This document shows, piece after piece, positions 27,853 to 34,822 of a DNA stretch of 46,481 nucleotides. Position numbers and translations under genes: made by a program. Numbering within the stretch: the stretch's first letter is position 1; every line of letters begins with the position of its first letter. The notes below the pieces were generated by a model. The model had not been told where the DNA came from. It ran no database searches and saw only the letters and a program-made list of their open reading frames with translations. This DNA is from a virus: positions 1 to 46,481 of the IMG/VR virus record IMGVR_UViG_3300005663_000636; one strand, given 5' to 3'.

Positions 27853-28317
27853 ATGACTACTGAGAACAAGCTAGTTATTACCAAAGCTCCCGCTAAACGC
27901 ATCGGTAGACCTAAGATTGTTATAGATTACGAACAGGTCTATGCCTTTGCTAAGATATGGTGCACCCAGGAAGAAATAGCCTCAATGCTAAATGTGAGTT
28001 CTAGATCACTGCTCCGGGATGATACCTTCTGTCAGGTCTACAAAAAGGGTTTAGACGAAGGGAAGTCGAGTCTACGCCGTATCCAGTATCAAAAAGCAAT
28101 GGGTAGGGAGACGGTGTACCTTACAGATGATGCCGGTAACCTGATCCTTGACGGCAAAGGTCGTGGGTGCATTCAGATACCTGGCTACGCTCCCGATACA
28201 ACGATGCAGATATGGCTAGGCAAGCAGAACCTGGGGCAGAAGGATATAGTTGAGCACGAAGTGGGCGAGGGAGTGAAGGACTTCTTCAAGAGGCTGATCG
28301 AGAACCGTGATAGATAG
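27853..28317 (+). CDS. Terminase small subunit-like protein (154 aa)
   Basis: N-terminal basic tail, then a helix-turn-helix ('YEQVYAFAKIWCTQEEIASM', 'NVSSRSLLRD') and a C-terminal 'TTMQIWLGKQNLGQKDIVEH' segment, the layout of small terminase subunits that bind DNA and end in a TerL-contacting tail. It opens the module leading to TerL 2.3 kb downstream. There is no ribosome site, so it may be translated leaderless. A four-fold 9-base dyad in the next gene is a candidate binding site. Confidence 0.7.
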   Translation: MTTENKLVITKAPAKRIGRPKIVIDYEQVYAFAKIWCTQEEIASMLNVSSRSLLRDDTFCQVYKKGLDEGKSSLRRIQYQKAMGRETVYLTDDAGNLILDGKGRGCIQIPGYAPDTTMQIWLGKQNLGQKDIVEHEVGEGVKDFFKRLIENRDR

Positions 28318-28325
28318 GAGGGAGA

Positions 28326-28769
28326 ATGCCGTACAGGGACAAGACTAAACAGAAGGAAGCCGTACGAAGGGCAGTGGACAAGCATCGGGGTATTACAGAG
28401 GAGGGGTCTGAGGGTATTACAAGCACCCCAAATGTAATACCCAATGTAATACCCTGCTGTTGCGAAGAGCACCGGTGGATCATCGAAAACGCCAAGGGCA
28501 GAACTTGGGGTAATGTCTATCCCAAGCAACCAGACGGAACGATTGAACCGCCAGACCAGTATGCACCTCACGGATACTACTGGAGGGGTGGGCTGAAGCT
28601 ACGACGTACTTTCACGCCCAACATTGAGGTCTTGGGGATCACCCAAGCTCAGGGTGTACAACACATAGCCAAGAGCCTCAGTAAGCAGGTAAGAGACCTG
28701 GACGGCAACAAAGTAACGTTGGCTTCGATGGTATTCTGCGGCGGTGTCCGGCTCGATGAGTTGGTATGA
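28326..28769 (+). CDS. Hypothetical protein with embedded repeat dyad (147 aa)
   Basis: N-terminus 'MPYRDKTKQKEAVRRAVDKH' is a basic helix motif seen in several phage proteins. A low-complexity linker 'GITEEGSEGITSTPNVIPNV' is encoded by four 9-base repeats. Then 'CCCEEHRWIIENAKGRTWGN' and a Trp/Tyr-rich C-terminal region. Role unknown; its place between TerS and TerL suggests packaging. Confidence 0.5.
   Translation: MPYRDKTKQKEAVRRAVDKHRGITEEGSEGITSTPNVIPNVIPCCCEEHRWIIENAKGRTWGNVYPKQPDGTIEPPDQYAPHGYYWRGGLKLRRTFTPNIEVLGITQAQGVQHIAKSLSKQVRDLDGNKVTLASMVFCGGVRLDELV
28388..28454. repeat. Fourfold GGGTATTAC dyad
   Basis: GGGTATTAC occurs at 28388-28396 and 28412-28420, and its exact complement GTAATACCC at 28434-28442 and 28446-28454. 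Start-to-start distances are 24, 22 and 12 bases. The array lies in the first gene after the terminase small subunit. Confidence 0.9.
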
Positions 28770-28800
28770 TAGTAGTACGATATGAGAAGGGCAAGGTGTT

Positions 28801-28902
28801 ATGCTAGATGTCCTGATTGACGCCGGCAAAACTGGTCTTATCTTTGTTCTACTTATCTTCGCAGCAGCCTTGGTAGTGCACCTGTTGGGGAGGATAGACT
28901 AA
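28801..28902 (+). CDS. Single-pass membrane peptide (33 aa)
   Basis: 'MLDVLIDAGKTGLIFVLLIF...' is one transmembrane helix with short charged ends. Followed directly by a second membrane peptide. The pair could be holin-like or envelope-stress peptides; evidence is only topology. A 13-codon frame at 28766-28807 overlaps its start. Confidence 0.45.
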   Translation: MLDVLIDAGKTGLIFVLLIFAAALVVHLLGRID

Positions 28903-28992
28903 ATGGAGTCTCTTGGCTGGACATTAGTAACCATAGTCTCCGTCTTGGCATTCGTACACCTGGTCGAATGGGTAAGACGGAAGCGTAGGTAG
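28903..28992 (+). CDS. Single-pass membrane peptide (29 aa)
   Basis: Starts one base after the preceding stop: 'MESLGWTLVTIVSVLAFVHL' then a basic tail 'VEWVRRKRR', giving an N-out/C-in helix by the positive-inside rule. See the preceding peptide. Confidence 0.45.
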   Translation: MESLGWTLVTIVSVLAFVHLVEWVRRKRR

Positions 28993-29009
28993 ACATATAG
29001 TGCGACCCA

Positions 29010-29157
29010 ATGCCACATAAGGACAAGAGCGTACCAGGGAGCGCCGAGAGTATGAGGGGGAGGGTATGAGGTCGGAAACGGAAGCGAGGGCGGCGTAGTG
29101 GAGTGTATAGGAGTCCCAGCGGACGAAAATAAACAAAAGGCCAAATTTAAAAAATAA
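29010..29157 (+). pseudogene. Degenerate coding stretch
   Basis: 'MPHKDK' at 29010 resembles the start of the protein at 28326; after a frame change the same DNA reads 'ERTRERREYEGEG', and after another 'YEVGNGSEGGVVECIGVPAD' to a stop at 29157. Three frames each carry sensible pieces, so this looks like one gene with two small indels. The rest of the 28993-29172 gap holds nothing else I can see. Confidence 0.35.
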
Positions 29158-29172
29158 TCAAAAAGGGGTAAT

Positions 29173-29355
29173 ATGGAGTATACGTTACTAGCTGCCGACG
29201 CCCATCCTGAGTTACTGGACACGTTGGAGAAGATGGAGCATCCTGCGTACGAGGACTGGGTGAAGCGTGGTAGTCCCAGGGGAATGAACGGGGTAATTAT
29301 ACGAGGTAAGAAGGATAAGTTTCTAATACAGCCATATAATCAACATTACGCATAG
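29173..29355 (+). CDS. Hypothetical protein (60 aa)
   Basis: ATG 29173 behind AAAAGGGG. Begins 'MEYTLLAADAHPELLDTLEK'; basic C-terminus. Not recognised. Confidence 0.45.
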   Translation: MEYTLLAADAHPELLDTLEKMEHPAYEDWVKRGSPRGMNGVIIRGKKDKFLIQPYNQHYA

Positions 29356-29364
29356 GGGGAATTA

Positions 29365-29904
29365 GTGGATACTTCTGAGCTTTACATCAAGACACCAGAG
29401 CATCGAGAAAAGTTGTCCATTGCCATGCGTGGGAATAGGAACCAAGAGAAGGTGCGTTCTCTAAAAACTAGGGCACGAATAGCTAATTCCATGAAGGGCA
29501 ATGGAAATACGAGGGGCTATCTCCATGATGCAACAATGCGTCTTCGATGTAGCTTAGGAAAACTAGCCGAGAAAAACCCTGCTTGGATAGGGGGAAGGTC
29601 TTATCGCCCATATACCGCTGAGTGGACACGTGAACTCAAGCAACGCATTAAGGATAGGGATAAGCAAACCTGCCAATTATGCATTATCCAGATTGAAGAT
29701 GTTAGAGAATTGTATGTGCATCACATAGACTATGATAAGAGCAATAACAGTGAGGATAATCTGATAACGCTTTGTCACTCCTGCCACAGTAAGACAAATC
29801 ATCATAGGACGGAATGGGGGATACATAATGGATGGTTCAGTAGAAATGAAAACAATGTTAGAGAGCGCTATGAAGGCTCACCCCGAATCCTTTGCGAACT
29901 TTGA
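29365..29904 (+). CDS. HNH homing endonuclease with NUMOD3-like region (179 aa)
   Basis: GTG 29365 behind AGGGGGA. Residues 9-60 contain NUMOD3-like 'TPEHREKLSIAMRGNRN' repeats that bind the target site. The nuclease motif is 'CQLCIIQIEDVRELYVHHID', then 'NSEDNLITLCHSCH' and 'HH', a classical HNH with two Cys pairs. Its last 77 bases overlap the next gene, suggesting insertion at that gene's start. Mobile selfish gene next to the terminase cluster. Confidence 0.85.
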   Translation: MDTSELYIKTPEHREKLSIAMRGNRNQEKVRSLKTRARIANSMKGNGNTRGYLHDATMRLRCSLGKLAEKNPAWIGGRSYRPYTAEWTRELKQRIKDRDKQTCQLCIIQIEDVRELYVHHIDYDKSNNSEDNLITLCHSCHSKTNHHRTEWGIHNGWFSRNENNVRERYEGSPRILCEL

Positions 29905-30121
29905 TACAACTAAAAATGTGCAAGACCAGTTGCAGGAGATGGTAACACATCACAGCCTTTGGGCTAAGACGCTGGCTTTTGAGTTCTTCCTACGAAAAGA
30001 AGGTAAATATGACATAAACTCTTACCCCTTTCAATTTTCTTCAATGGAACAACTCTGGCTTGCCTATGTGATGCAGGAGAAGTACTCTTTGACATGGGAT
30101 GGTGAACGATGGAGCAAATAG
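29828..30121 (+). CDS. Hypothetical protein (97 aa)
   Basis: Begins inside the HNH gene; a later in-frame ATG at 29846 is possible. Helical, 'VQDQLQEMVTHHSLWAKTLA', then Phe/Tyr-rich. Overlaps the next gene by 13 bases. Not recognised. Confidence 0.45.
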   Translation: MDGSVEMKTMLESAMKAHPESFANFDTTKNVQDQLQEMVTHHSLWAKTLAFEFFLRKEGKYDINSYPFQFSSMEQLWLAYVMQEKYSLTWDGERWSK

Positions 30122-30288
30122 TCGAGATACTTAAAGACTGTGTTGACTGCTCCTTTGCCTCAAGATGCCAACGAGGAGACACTAGCAGGTGCTTCAAGGC
30201 AGAGGGCAGGGTATTAGACCTGCGGAGCAAAGAGCAGGCTGTGAGGGACAGGCCGACGCATACGGCGAGGATGAGTGATGGCACATAG
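30109..30288 (+). CDS. Cys-cluster protein (59 aa)
   Basis: 'DCVDCSFASRCQRGDTSRCF' supplies four Cys in 19 residues, a likely zinc knuckle, followed by a basic helix. Overlaps the genes on both sides. Confidence 0.5.
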   Translation: MEQIVEILKDCVDCSFASRCQRGDTSRCFKAEGRVLDLRSKEQAVRDRPTHTARMSDGT

Positions 30289-30502
30289 AGACTACAAGAA
30301 AGAGTATAAAGACTTCCACGGCAAGCCTGAGCAGATCGCTAACCGTGCTGCGAGGAACAAGGCTCGTGCGGATGCAGGGCTGAACAAGGGCGATCAAAGA
30401 GAGGTAGACCACGTTAAGCCCTTGTCGAAGAGTGGGAGTAAGGGCAAGGGGAATACTAGAGTGGTGAGTCAGGCTAAGAATAGGCATAAGGGGGCGAAGT
30501 GA
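30278..30502 (+). CDS. HNH nuclease upstream of TerL (74 aa)
   Basis: A basic helical N-terminus then 'QREVDHVKPLSKSGSKGKGN' and 'TRVVSQAKNRHKG'. DH...N...N-R-H fits the small metal-dependent HNH nucleases that sit beside terminase genes in many tailed phages and assist DNA cleavage during packaging. It lacks Cys pairs. Start ATG 30278; GTG 30275 is an alternative. Confidence 0.7.
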   Translation: MAHRDYKKEYKDFHGKPEQIANRAARNKARADAGLNKGDQREVDHVKPLSKSGSKGKGNTRVVSQAKNRHKGAK

Positions 30503-30624
30503 TGGTATATTGCCCTACAGATTGTAAGAAGAAGGGGATGGAATGTCCGATGGAGGGGCCGCTTACGAGGACGTCTGATGTCGAATGCTGTGAGCATTAC
30601 GAAAGTGGGGGAGATGTGGAATGA
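30502..30624 (+). CDS. Cys-cluster microprotein, paralogue 1 flanking TerL (40 aa)
   Basis: 'MVYCPTDCKKKGMECPMEGP' then 'CCEHYE'. Same plan as the protein at 31991: YCPxDC-x4-GMECP...T-R...C-x2-Y-E. Stop overlaps the TerL start (ATGA). Confidence 0.65.
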   Translation: MVYCPTDCKKKGMECPMEGPLTRTSDVECCEHYESGGDVE

Positions 30625-31988
30625 CCACAGCAACCCTTGAGCACAAGTTAAAACGAGACCGTTTCATGGTCGCCGAGGAGATTGGGCTTGAACCGAGCGC
30701 ATTGCAGTCTCCCATACTAGAGTGCACGGCACGGGAGAGGCTGGTTGCCGGGGGGGAGCGGTCTGGGAAGAGCGAGATTGGAGCAGACGATATGTTCGGC
30801 TCCATCTTTGCGTTAGAAGCTGAATTAGTGTGGCTGTTCGGAGCCGATTACGGCGAGACCTCCCAAGAGTATCAGTACACAATTCGGAACGCACAGAAGC
30901 TAGGTATGCTCAAGAGTGCCAAGAAGCAGTCAAACCCAGGTGAGATTGTTTTACATGATGGGGAGCATCAGGGGACGATTATCAAGACTGTTTCAGGTAA
31001 GGACATCACAAAGATTGGCCGTGAGGCACCTGATTATATTCTTGTCTGCGAGGCGGCGAAGATTGATTATTTGACGTATCTAAGGCTAAGGGCGAGATTG
31101 GCGGAAAAAAAGGGTTATTTACTGCTGACAGGCACCTTTGAATCGAGTTTGGGGTGGTATCCCGAACTTTTTAATCTATGGCAGGTGCCTGGGGCAGACG
31201 GTGTTTCTTTCAGTATGCCATCATGGAGCAACCTAGCCAAGTTTAAGGGTGGTAGGGAGGATGAGGAGATACTGCGACAGGAGAGGAGTATGCCCTCTGA
31301 CCTGTTCAAGGAGCGCTTCGGGGGCATACCGTGTCCTCCGTATGGGTTGGTGTTCAAGGAATTTAGAGTTACTCTACACGTTGGGACATATGACTACGAT
31401 CCCACGTTACCCGTTCACATAGGGGTAGACCCTGGCTATGCGGGTGCCTGTGCCGTAGAGGTGGTGCAAATCAAGAACGATATACCTTACGTGATCGACG
31501 AGATATATGAACGGGGGCTAACTCAGGAGCAGATTATCGTGGTTTGCAAGCATAGGCCGTGGTGGGACAAAGTAGTAGGCGGGGTGATTGATATAGCCGG
31601 TAGAGCTCACCATGAGGATAAGTCTGCCGAGGAAGTGTGGCTCAAAGAAGGGGATTTGCGCTTAAAGTCCCAGAAGGTGGGGGTAATTGATGGGATTAAC
31701 CGATTCCGAACCTTTCTCTTGCCTGACCCGATAACAGGGTGGCCGCATTTTTACATCGACCATAAAGCGAAGGGGTTGATTGCGGAACTGGGCGGAGGAC
31801 CGTCTCCATTAGACGGAGGGGGTATGTGGCGCTACAAGACAGATAGTGCGGGATTGGTGGTTAGCGAGTTGCCCGACGACAAGGACAATCATGCTTGTAA
31901 GGCAATTATCTACCTATTGGTTGACCGTTTCGGTCTGGCAGGTGGGAAACGAAAAGCGCCAAAGAGCAAGGGTTCAATGAAGATGTAG
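30621..31988 (+). CDS. terL: Terminase large subunit
   Basis: A 455-residue protein with the ATPase Walker A 'GGERSGKS' (residues 44-51), a Walker B-like 'DYILVCEAAK' and a coupling motif 'LLTGTFESSLGWYPEL'. The RNase H-like nuclease domain starts near residue 270 with 'IGVDPGYAGACAVEVV' and includes 'GVIDIAGRAHH'. It powers DNA translocation into the capsid and cuts concatemers. It replaces the usual DE of Walker B with CE. Flanked by paralogous Cys-cluster microproteins. Stop/start overlaps couple it upstream. Confidence 0.9.
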   Translation: MTTATLEHKLKRDRFMVAEEIGLEPSALQSPILECTARERLVAGGERSGKSEIGADDMFGSIFALEAELVWLFGADYGETSQEYQYTIRNAQKLGMLKSAKKQSNPGEIVLHDGEHQGTIIKTVSGKDITKIGREAPDYILVCEAAKIDYLTYLRLRARLAEKKGYLLLTGTFESSLGWYPELFNLWQVPGADGVSFSMPSWSNLAKFKGGREDEEILRQERSMPSDLFKERFGGIPCPPYGLVFKEFRVTLHVGTYDYDPTLPVHIGVDPGYAGACAVEVVQIKNDIPYVIDEIYERGLTQEQIIVVCKHRPWWDKVVGGVIDIAGRAHHEDKSAEEVWLKEGDLRLKSQKVGVIDGINRFRTFLLPDPITGWPHFYIDHKAKGLIAELGGGPSPLDGGGMWRYKTDSAGLVVSELPDDKDNHACKAIIYLLVDRFGLAGGKRKAPKSKGSMKM

Positions 31989-31990
31989 GG

Positions 31991-32113
31991 ATGACGTATT
32001 ACTGTCCACGGGATTGTCGCCACAAGGGTATGGAGTGCCCTCAAAAGGAGCCGATCACGAGGGACGAGGAAGACCAGGTATGCTGGTTTTACGAGAAGGG
32101 GAACGATGACTAA
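31991..32113 (+). CDS. Cys-cluster microprotein, paralogue 2 flanking TerL (40 aa)
   Basis: 'MTYYCPRDCRHKGMECPQKE' and 'CWFYEKG' align over their whole length with the protein at 30502. Starts two bases after the TerL stop, overlaps the next gene by eight bases. Confidence 0.65.
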   Translation: MTYYCPRDCRHKGMECPQKEPITRDEEDQVCWFYEKGNDD

Positions 32114-32372
32114 AGACAAGATACGGGAGGGGCTTGCCTGGGAAATGGCTCTCAAGAATGGTGCGGTAGCTGAAGGACAGTTAGAATGGCGTGAGAGCAC
32201 GAGGTTTTTTTGGTTACATCAGGCTGACATTGCCCTTGAACACCTCGACTCGGTAGGTTGTGTCCTCAAGGTGGAGAGGGAGTTGCCCCCTCCGAAAGAC
32301 CCCAAGTATCTGATGTGGCAGGAAGATGAAATACTGGAGGCTATCTATGCAGCTACCGAGAGGTTGGTATAA
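32106..32372 (+). CDS. Hypothetical helical protein (88 aa)
   Basis: 'MTKDKIREGLAWEMALKNGA' then acidic helices; overlaps the preceding gene. Position between TerL and portal; no family recognised. Confidence 0.5.
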   Translation: MTKDKIREGLAWEMALKNGAVAEGQLEWRESTRFFWLHQADIALEHLDSVGCVLKVERELPPPKDPKYLMWQEDEILEAIYAATERLV

Positions 32373-32390
32373 CCTTAGTGGAGGAAAGAC

Positions 32391-34097
32391 ATGCCTGATA
32401 TAGACTATTTGACGAAAATCACAGATGTTAGAACTGGCTGGTCGAACTTGATTCAACGGTGGAAGGATGATGCCGATTTAACCAAACTTCTTGCATATAC
32501 GATGAAGGACTTGGAGGGAAAGAAGATTCCAAACATCGTCCACGTCACGTTGGACAGACCTCGCATGATTTCCGAGAACATCAAGGCGTTCATGGGATCG
32601 GATAAAGAACAGGTTGTGGTTGAGAGCAGCGATAAAGGGTTCGATACTGATTATGTCGAAGACTTCCAGAAAGCAATTTTTTCTATGGCAAACGAGAGAT
32701 TGAGGAATCAGGATATATGGCAGTTGGACCCTTTTGCCGATGAGCAATTTTGTCTCCGAGGACGGGCTGTGCGGAGGATTATGTGCCAGATGGTAAACGG
32801 GAAGTTTGTTCCCGACATCACTTCTTGGGATGCTGCTTATGTCACATACGAGAAGAATGCCAACGGACTGATGTGGGGTGGGTATCAGACGAAGTTGCGA
32901 AAGGATGATATACTAGCTGAATCATGGACAATAATGCCCCCCTTCTCGGTTGAAAAACCCTTTACCATGTTAGCAAAAGAAGCAGAATATACCGAGGTCT
33001 GGGACAAGGACAAAATGTATATCTGGGTGGGTAGTACGCCTGTTTTTGAGATGAAGAACAAGTGGGGTTACCCCCCCCTCGTTATCGAGATCGTTTCTCT
33101 TGGCACGATGCTTGCTGACGAGAACATGATGCAGTTCCAGGGAGAGAGTATTTTCTTCCTCATCAGAAACACCATTAAGGAGTTACAGAGTTTGGCTAGT
33201 ATTTTGCAAACCCATAACCTGAAATCTATTAAAGGCCCTGTTCAGGAGAAAACAAAGGACGGAGAGGTTACGGGGGAGTATGAGGAGCGCACAGGGATGG
33301 GGCAAATATCCCCTGCCGAGATTGGTGGTGGAATCGACCCGATTCAGTTTGAAGTGCCCTTACAGAGCATGAATATCGCTTTCCCGTGGTTTGAGAAGGC
33401 GATACAGGAAGGTGGGGTCACAAGTTTAGATATAGGAAACGAGATGTCGCCTCATAGTGCGGTGGCGATAGAGTCGTTGGCTCAAGCAAGGAATCAGGTA
33501 CTTGACCCTCGCAGGAAATCGAAGGCCGACTTCAATAGCGACACGATGACGATGGTAACCAGGCAAGTGATTCAGATAGACCATGATATTAAGGTTGGGT
33601 CTCTGGGTCACGAGAGGACATTTAATGTAAACAAGCTAAAGGGCGAATACTCGGTAGAATATCGCTACTACGAGAAGAGCCCCATACTCGATGTTGCACG
33701 ACAAACATTGTCTAACGCTGCCGAGAAGTGGTTGGATTACCGCACTATACTGACAGACGTTCAGCAGGCCGAGAACCCCGATGAGATTATGAGGCGCAAG
33801 CTCTACGACAAAGCCGCAGAGATTAGTCCAACCGTCAGATTGTTTAGAACCATAGTTGCTCTAGGCGAGATGGAGGAGGAGGGTTATGAGTGGGCTGGGA
33901 TAGAAGCATTGGCGATGGCAAACGAGGCAAATATGACAATCGACCAGATAAAACAAGGTGTGGTGCCGGAGATGTTTGGACAAAACGGCGGCGGTAAACC
34001 CAGTGATGCAAACCTACTAAAAACATTCCAAGGTGGTAGATCGACCTCTAACAAACGAGCCTCGGAGTTAATGGGAACGCCACAGGGAGGAGTATAA
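32391..34097 (+). CDS. Portal protein (568 aa)
   Basis: Size, position after TerL and content fit a podovirus-type portal: an N-terminal wing, a clip-adjacent 'GYPPLVIEIVSLGTMLADEN' to 'FFLIRNTIKELQSLASIL' stem helix, a 'GGVTSLDIGNEMSPHSAVAI' region and a C-terminal helical tail rich in Gly/Asn. The dodecameric portal forms the vertex through which DNA passes. No motif is diagnostic alone; the call rests mainly on order and fold pattern. Confidence 0.75.
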   Translation: MPDIDYLTKITDVRTGWSNLIQRWKDDADLTKLLAYTMKDLEGKKIPNIVHVTLDRPRMISENIKAFMGSDKEQVVVESSDKGFDTDYVEDFQKAIFSMANERLRNQDIWQLDPFADEQFCLRGRAVRRIMCQMVNGKFVPDITSWDAAYVTYEKNANGLMWGGYQTKLRKDDILAESWTIMPPFSVEKPFTMLAKEAEYTEVWDKDKMYIWVGSTPVFEMKNKWGYPPLVIEIVSLGTMLADENMMQFQGESIFFLIRNTIKELQSLASILQTHNLKSIKGPVQEKTKDGEVTGEYEERTGMGQISPAEIGGGIDPIQFEVPLQSMNIAFPWFEKAIQEGGVTSLDIGNEMSPHSAVAIESLAQARNQVLDPRRKSKADFNSDTMTMVTRQVIQIDHDIKVGSLGHERTFNVNKLKGEYSVEYRYYEKSPILDVARQTLSNAAEKWLDYRTILTDVQQAENPDEIMRRKLYDKAAEISPTVRLFRTIVALGEMEEEGYEWAGIEALAMANEANMTIDQIKQGVVPEMFGQNGGGKPSDANLLKTFQGGRSTSNKRASELMGTPQGGV

Positions 34098-34243
34098 TGG
34101 CTGAGAAGGTATTTGACCTGAAGAAGTTCAAGCAAGATATGATTACCAAGCTGAAGCCTCCCTTGACTCAGCCTGGCGCTAGGCTTGATGAGGTAATAGC
34201 TGAAGCACAGAAGCGTAAGGCTGCAAAACAGGTAAGGAGATAA
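34097..34243 (+). CDS. Small basic protein (48 aa)
   Basis: Starts on the portal stop (TAATG). Lys-rich helix 'MAEKVFDLKKFKQDMITKLK' and a second basic helix. Followed directly by the metalloprotease-like gene. Confidence 0.5.
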   Translation: MAEKVFDLKKFKQDMITKLKPPLTQPGARLDEVIAEAQKRKAAKQVRR

Positions 34244-34630
34244 ATGGCCTTAAAAGACAAGACTGACGTTAAAGATAACACTACACAGGGGCAACGAGAC
34301 TTTCTATTATTCCAGAAAACATTTAAGGAATATCAGAAGCTCTTTGGGCTTACGGGTTATAAGGTCTATTTCAAGTATGAACCAATAGACGGGGCCTTCG
34401 CAAGTATAACATGTGCCCAGAATGATATGGTAGCAACTGTACGGTTGAATAGTAAGTTGCCTGACAAGGACGGGCGGCACAAGGATATAAGGGGAAGTGC
34501 GATACATGAGGTATTGCACCTACTCTTGATGAGACTTGAGATTATAGCAAAGTGTCGGTATGTGGCCTCTGAGGAAATTTATGAGTCAGTTGAGGAAATA
34601 GTGCATAAGTTGGAGGGGCTGATTAAGTAA
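34244..34630 (+). CDS. HExxH metallopeptidase-like protein (128 aa)
   Basis: 'DIRGSAIHEVLHLLLMRLEI' contains the zinc-protease motif HEVLH at residues 88-92, with candidate third-ligand Glu residues near 113-118. The preceding 'YKVYFKYEPIDGAFASITCA' strand pattern resembles minimal gluzincin/SprT-like folds. Located between portal and the giant protein, it could process head proteins, but other roles are possible. Confidence 0.6.
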   Translation: MALKDKTDVKDNTTQGQRDFLLFQKTFKEYQKLFGLTGYKVYFKYEPIDGAFASITCAQNDMVATVRLNSKLPDKDGRHKDIRGSAIHEVLHLLLMRLEIIAKCRYVASEEIYESVEEIVHKLEGLIK

Positions 34631-34822
34631 ATGGTAAACTTTATGCAGATAACGGCTTATACCTGTCCCTGTGGCGGGTGGCATGAGAAGGGTGATGAAT
34701 TGTTCGACAAGCACTACGAGAAGGCTTGGCCGCCTCATATTGAAGGACAGTCCTTTGCCAACAACAAGGTGACTATTAATGGAGAACTTGGTCAAATAAA
34801 GAGGGTAGATGGTAACACCTAG
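34631..34822 (+). CDS. Hypothetical protein (63 aa)
   Basis: ATG overlaps the end of the protease gene region (TAAATG). 'YTCPCGGWHEKGDELFDKHY' supplies Cys and His for one zinc. Overlaps the giant gene by 14 bases. Confidence 0.5.
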   Translation: MVNFMQITAYTCPCGGWHEKGDELFDKHYEKAWPPHIEGQSFANNKVTINGELGQIKRVDGNT

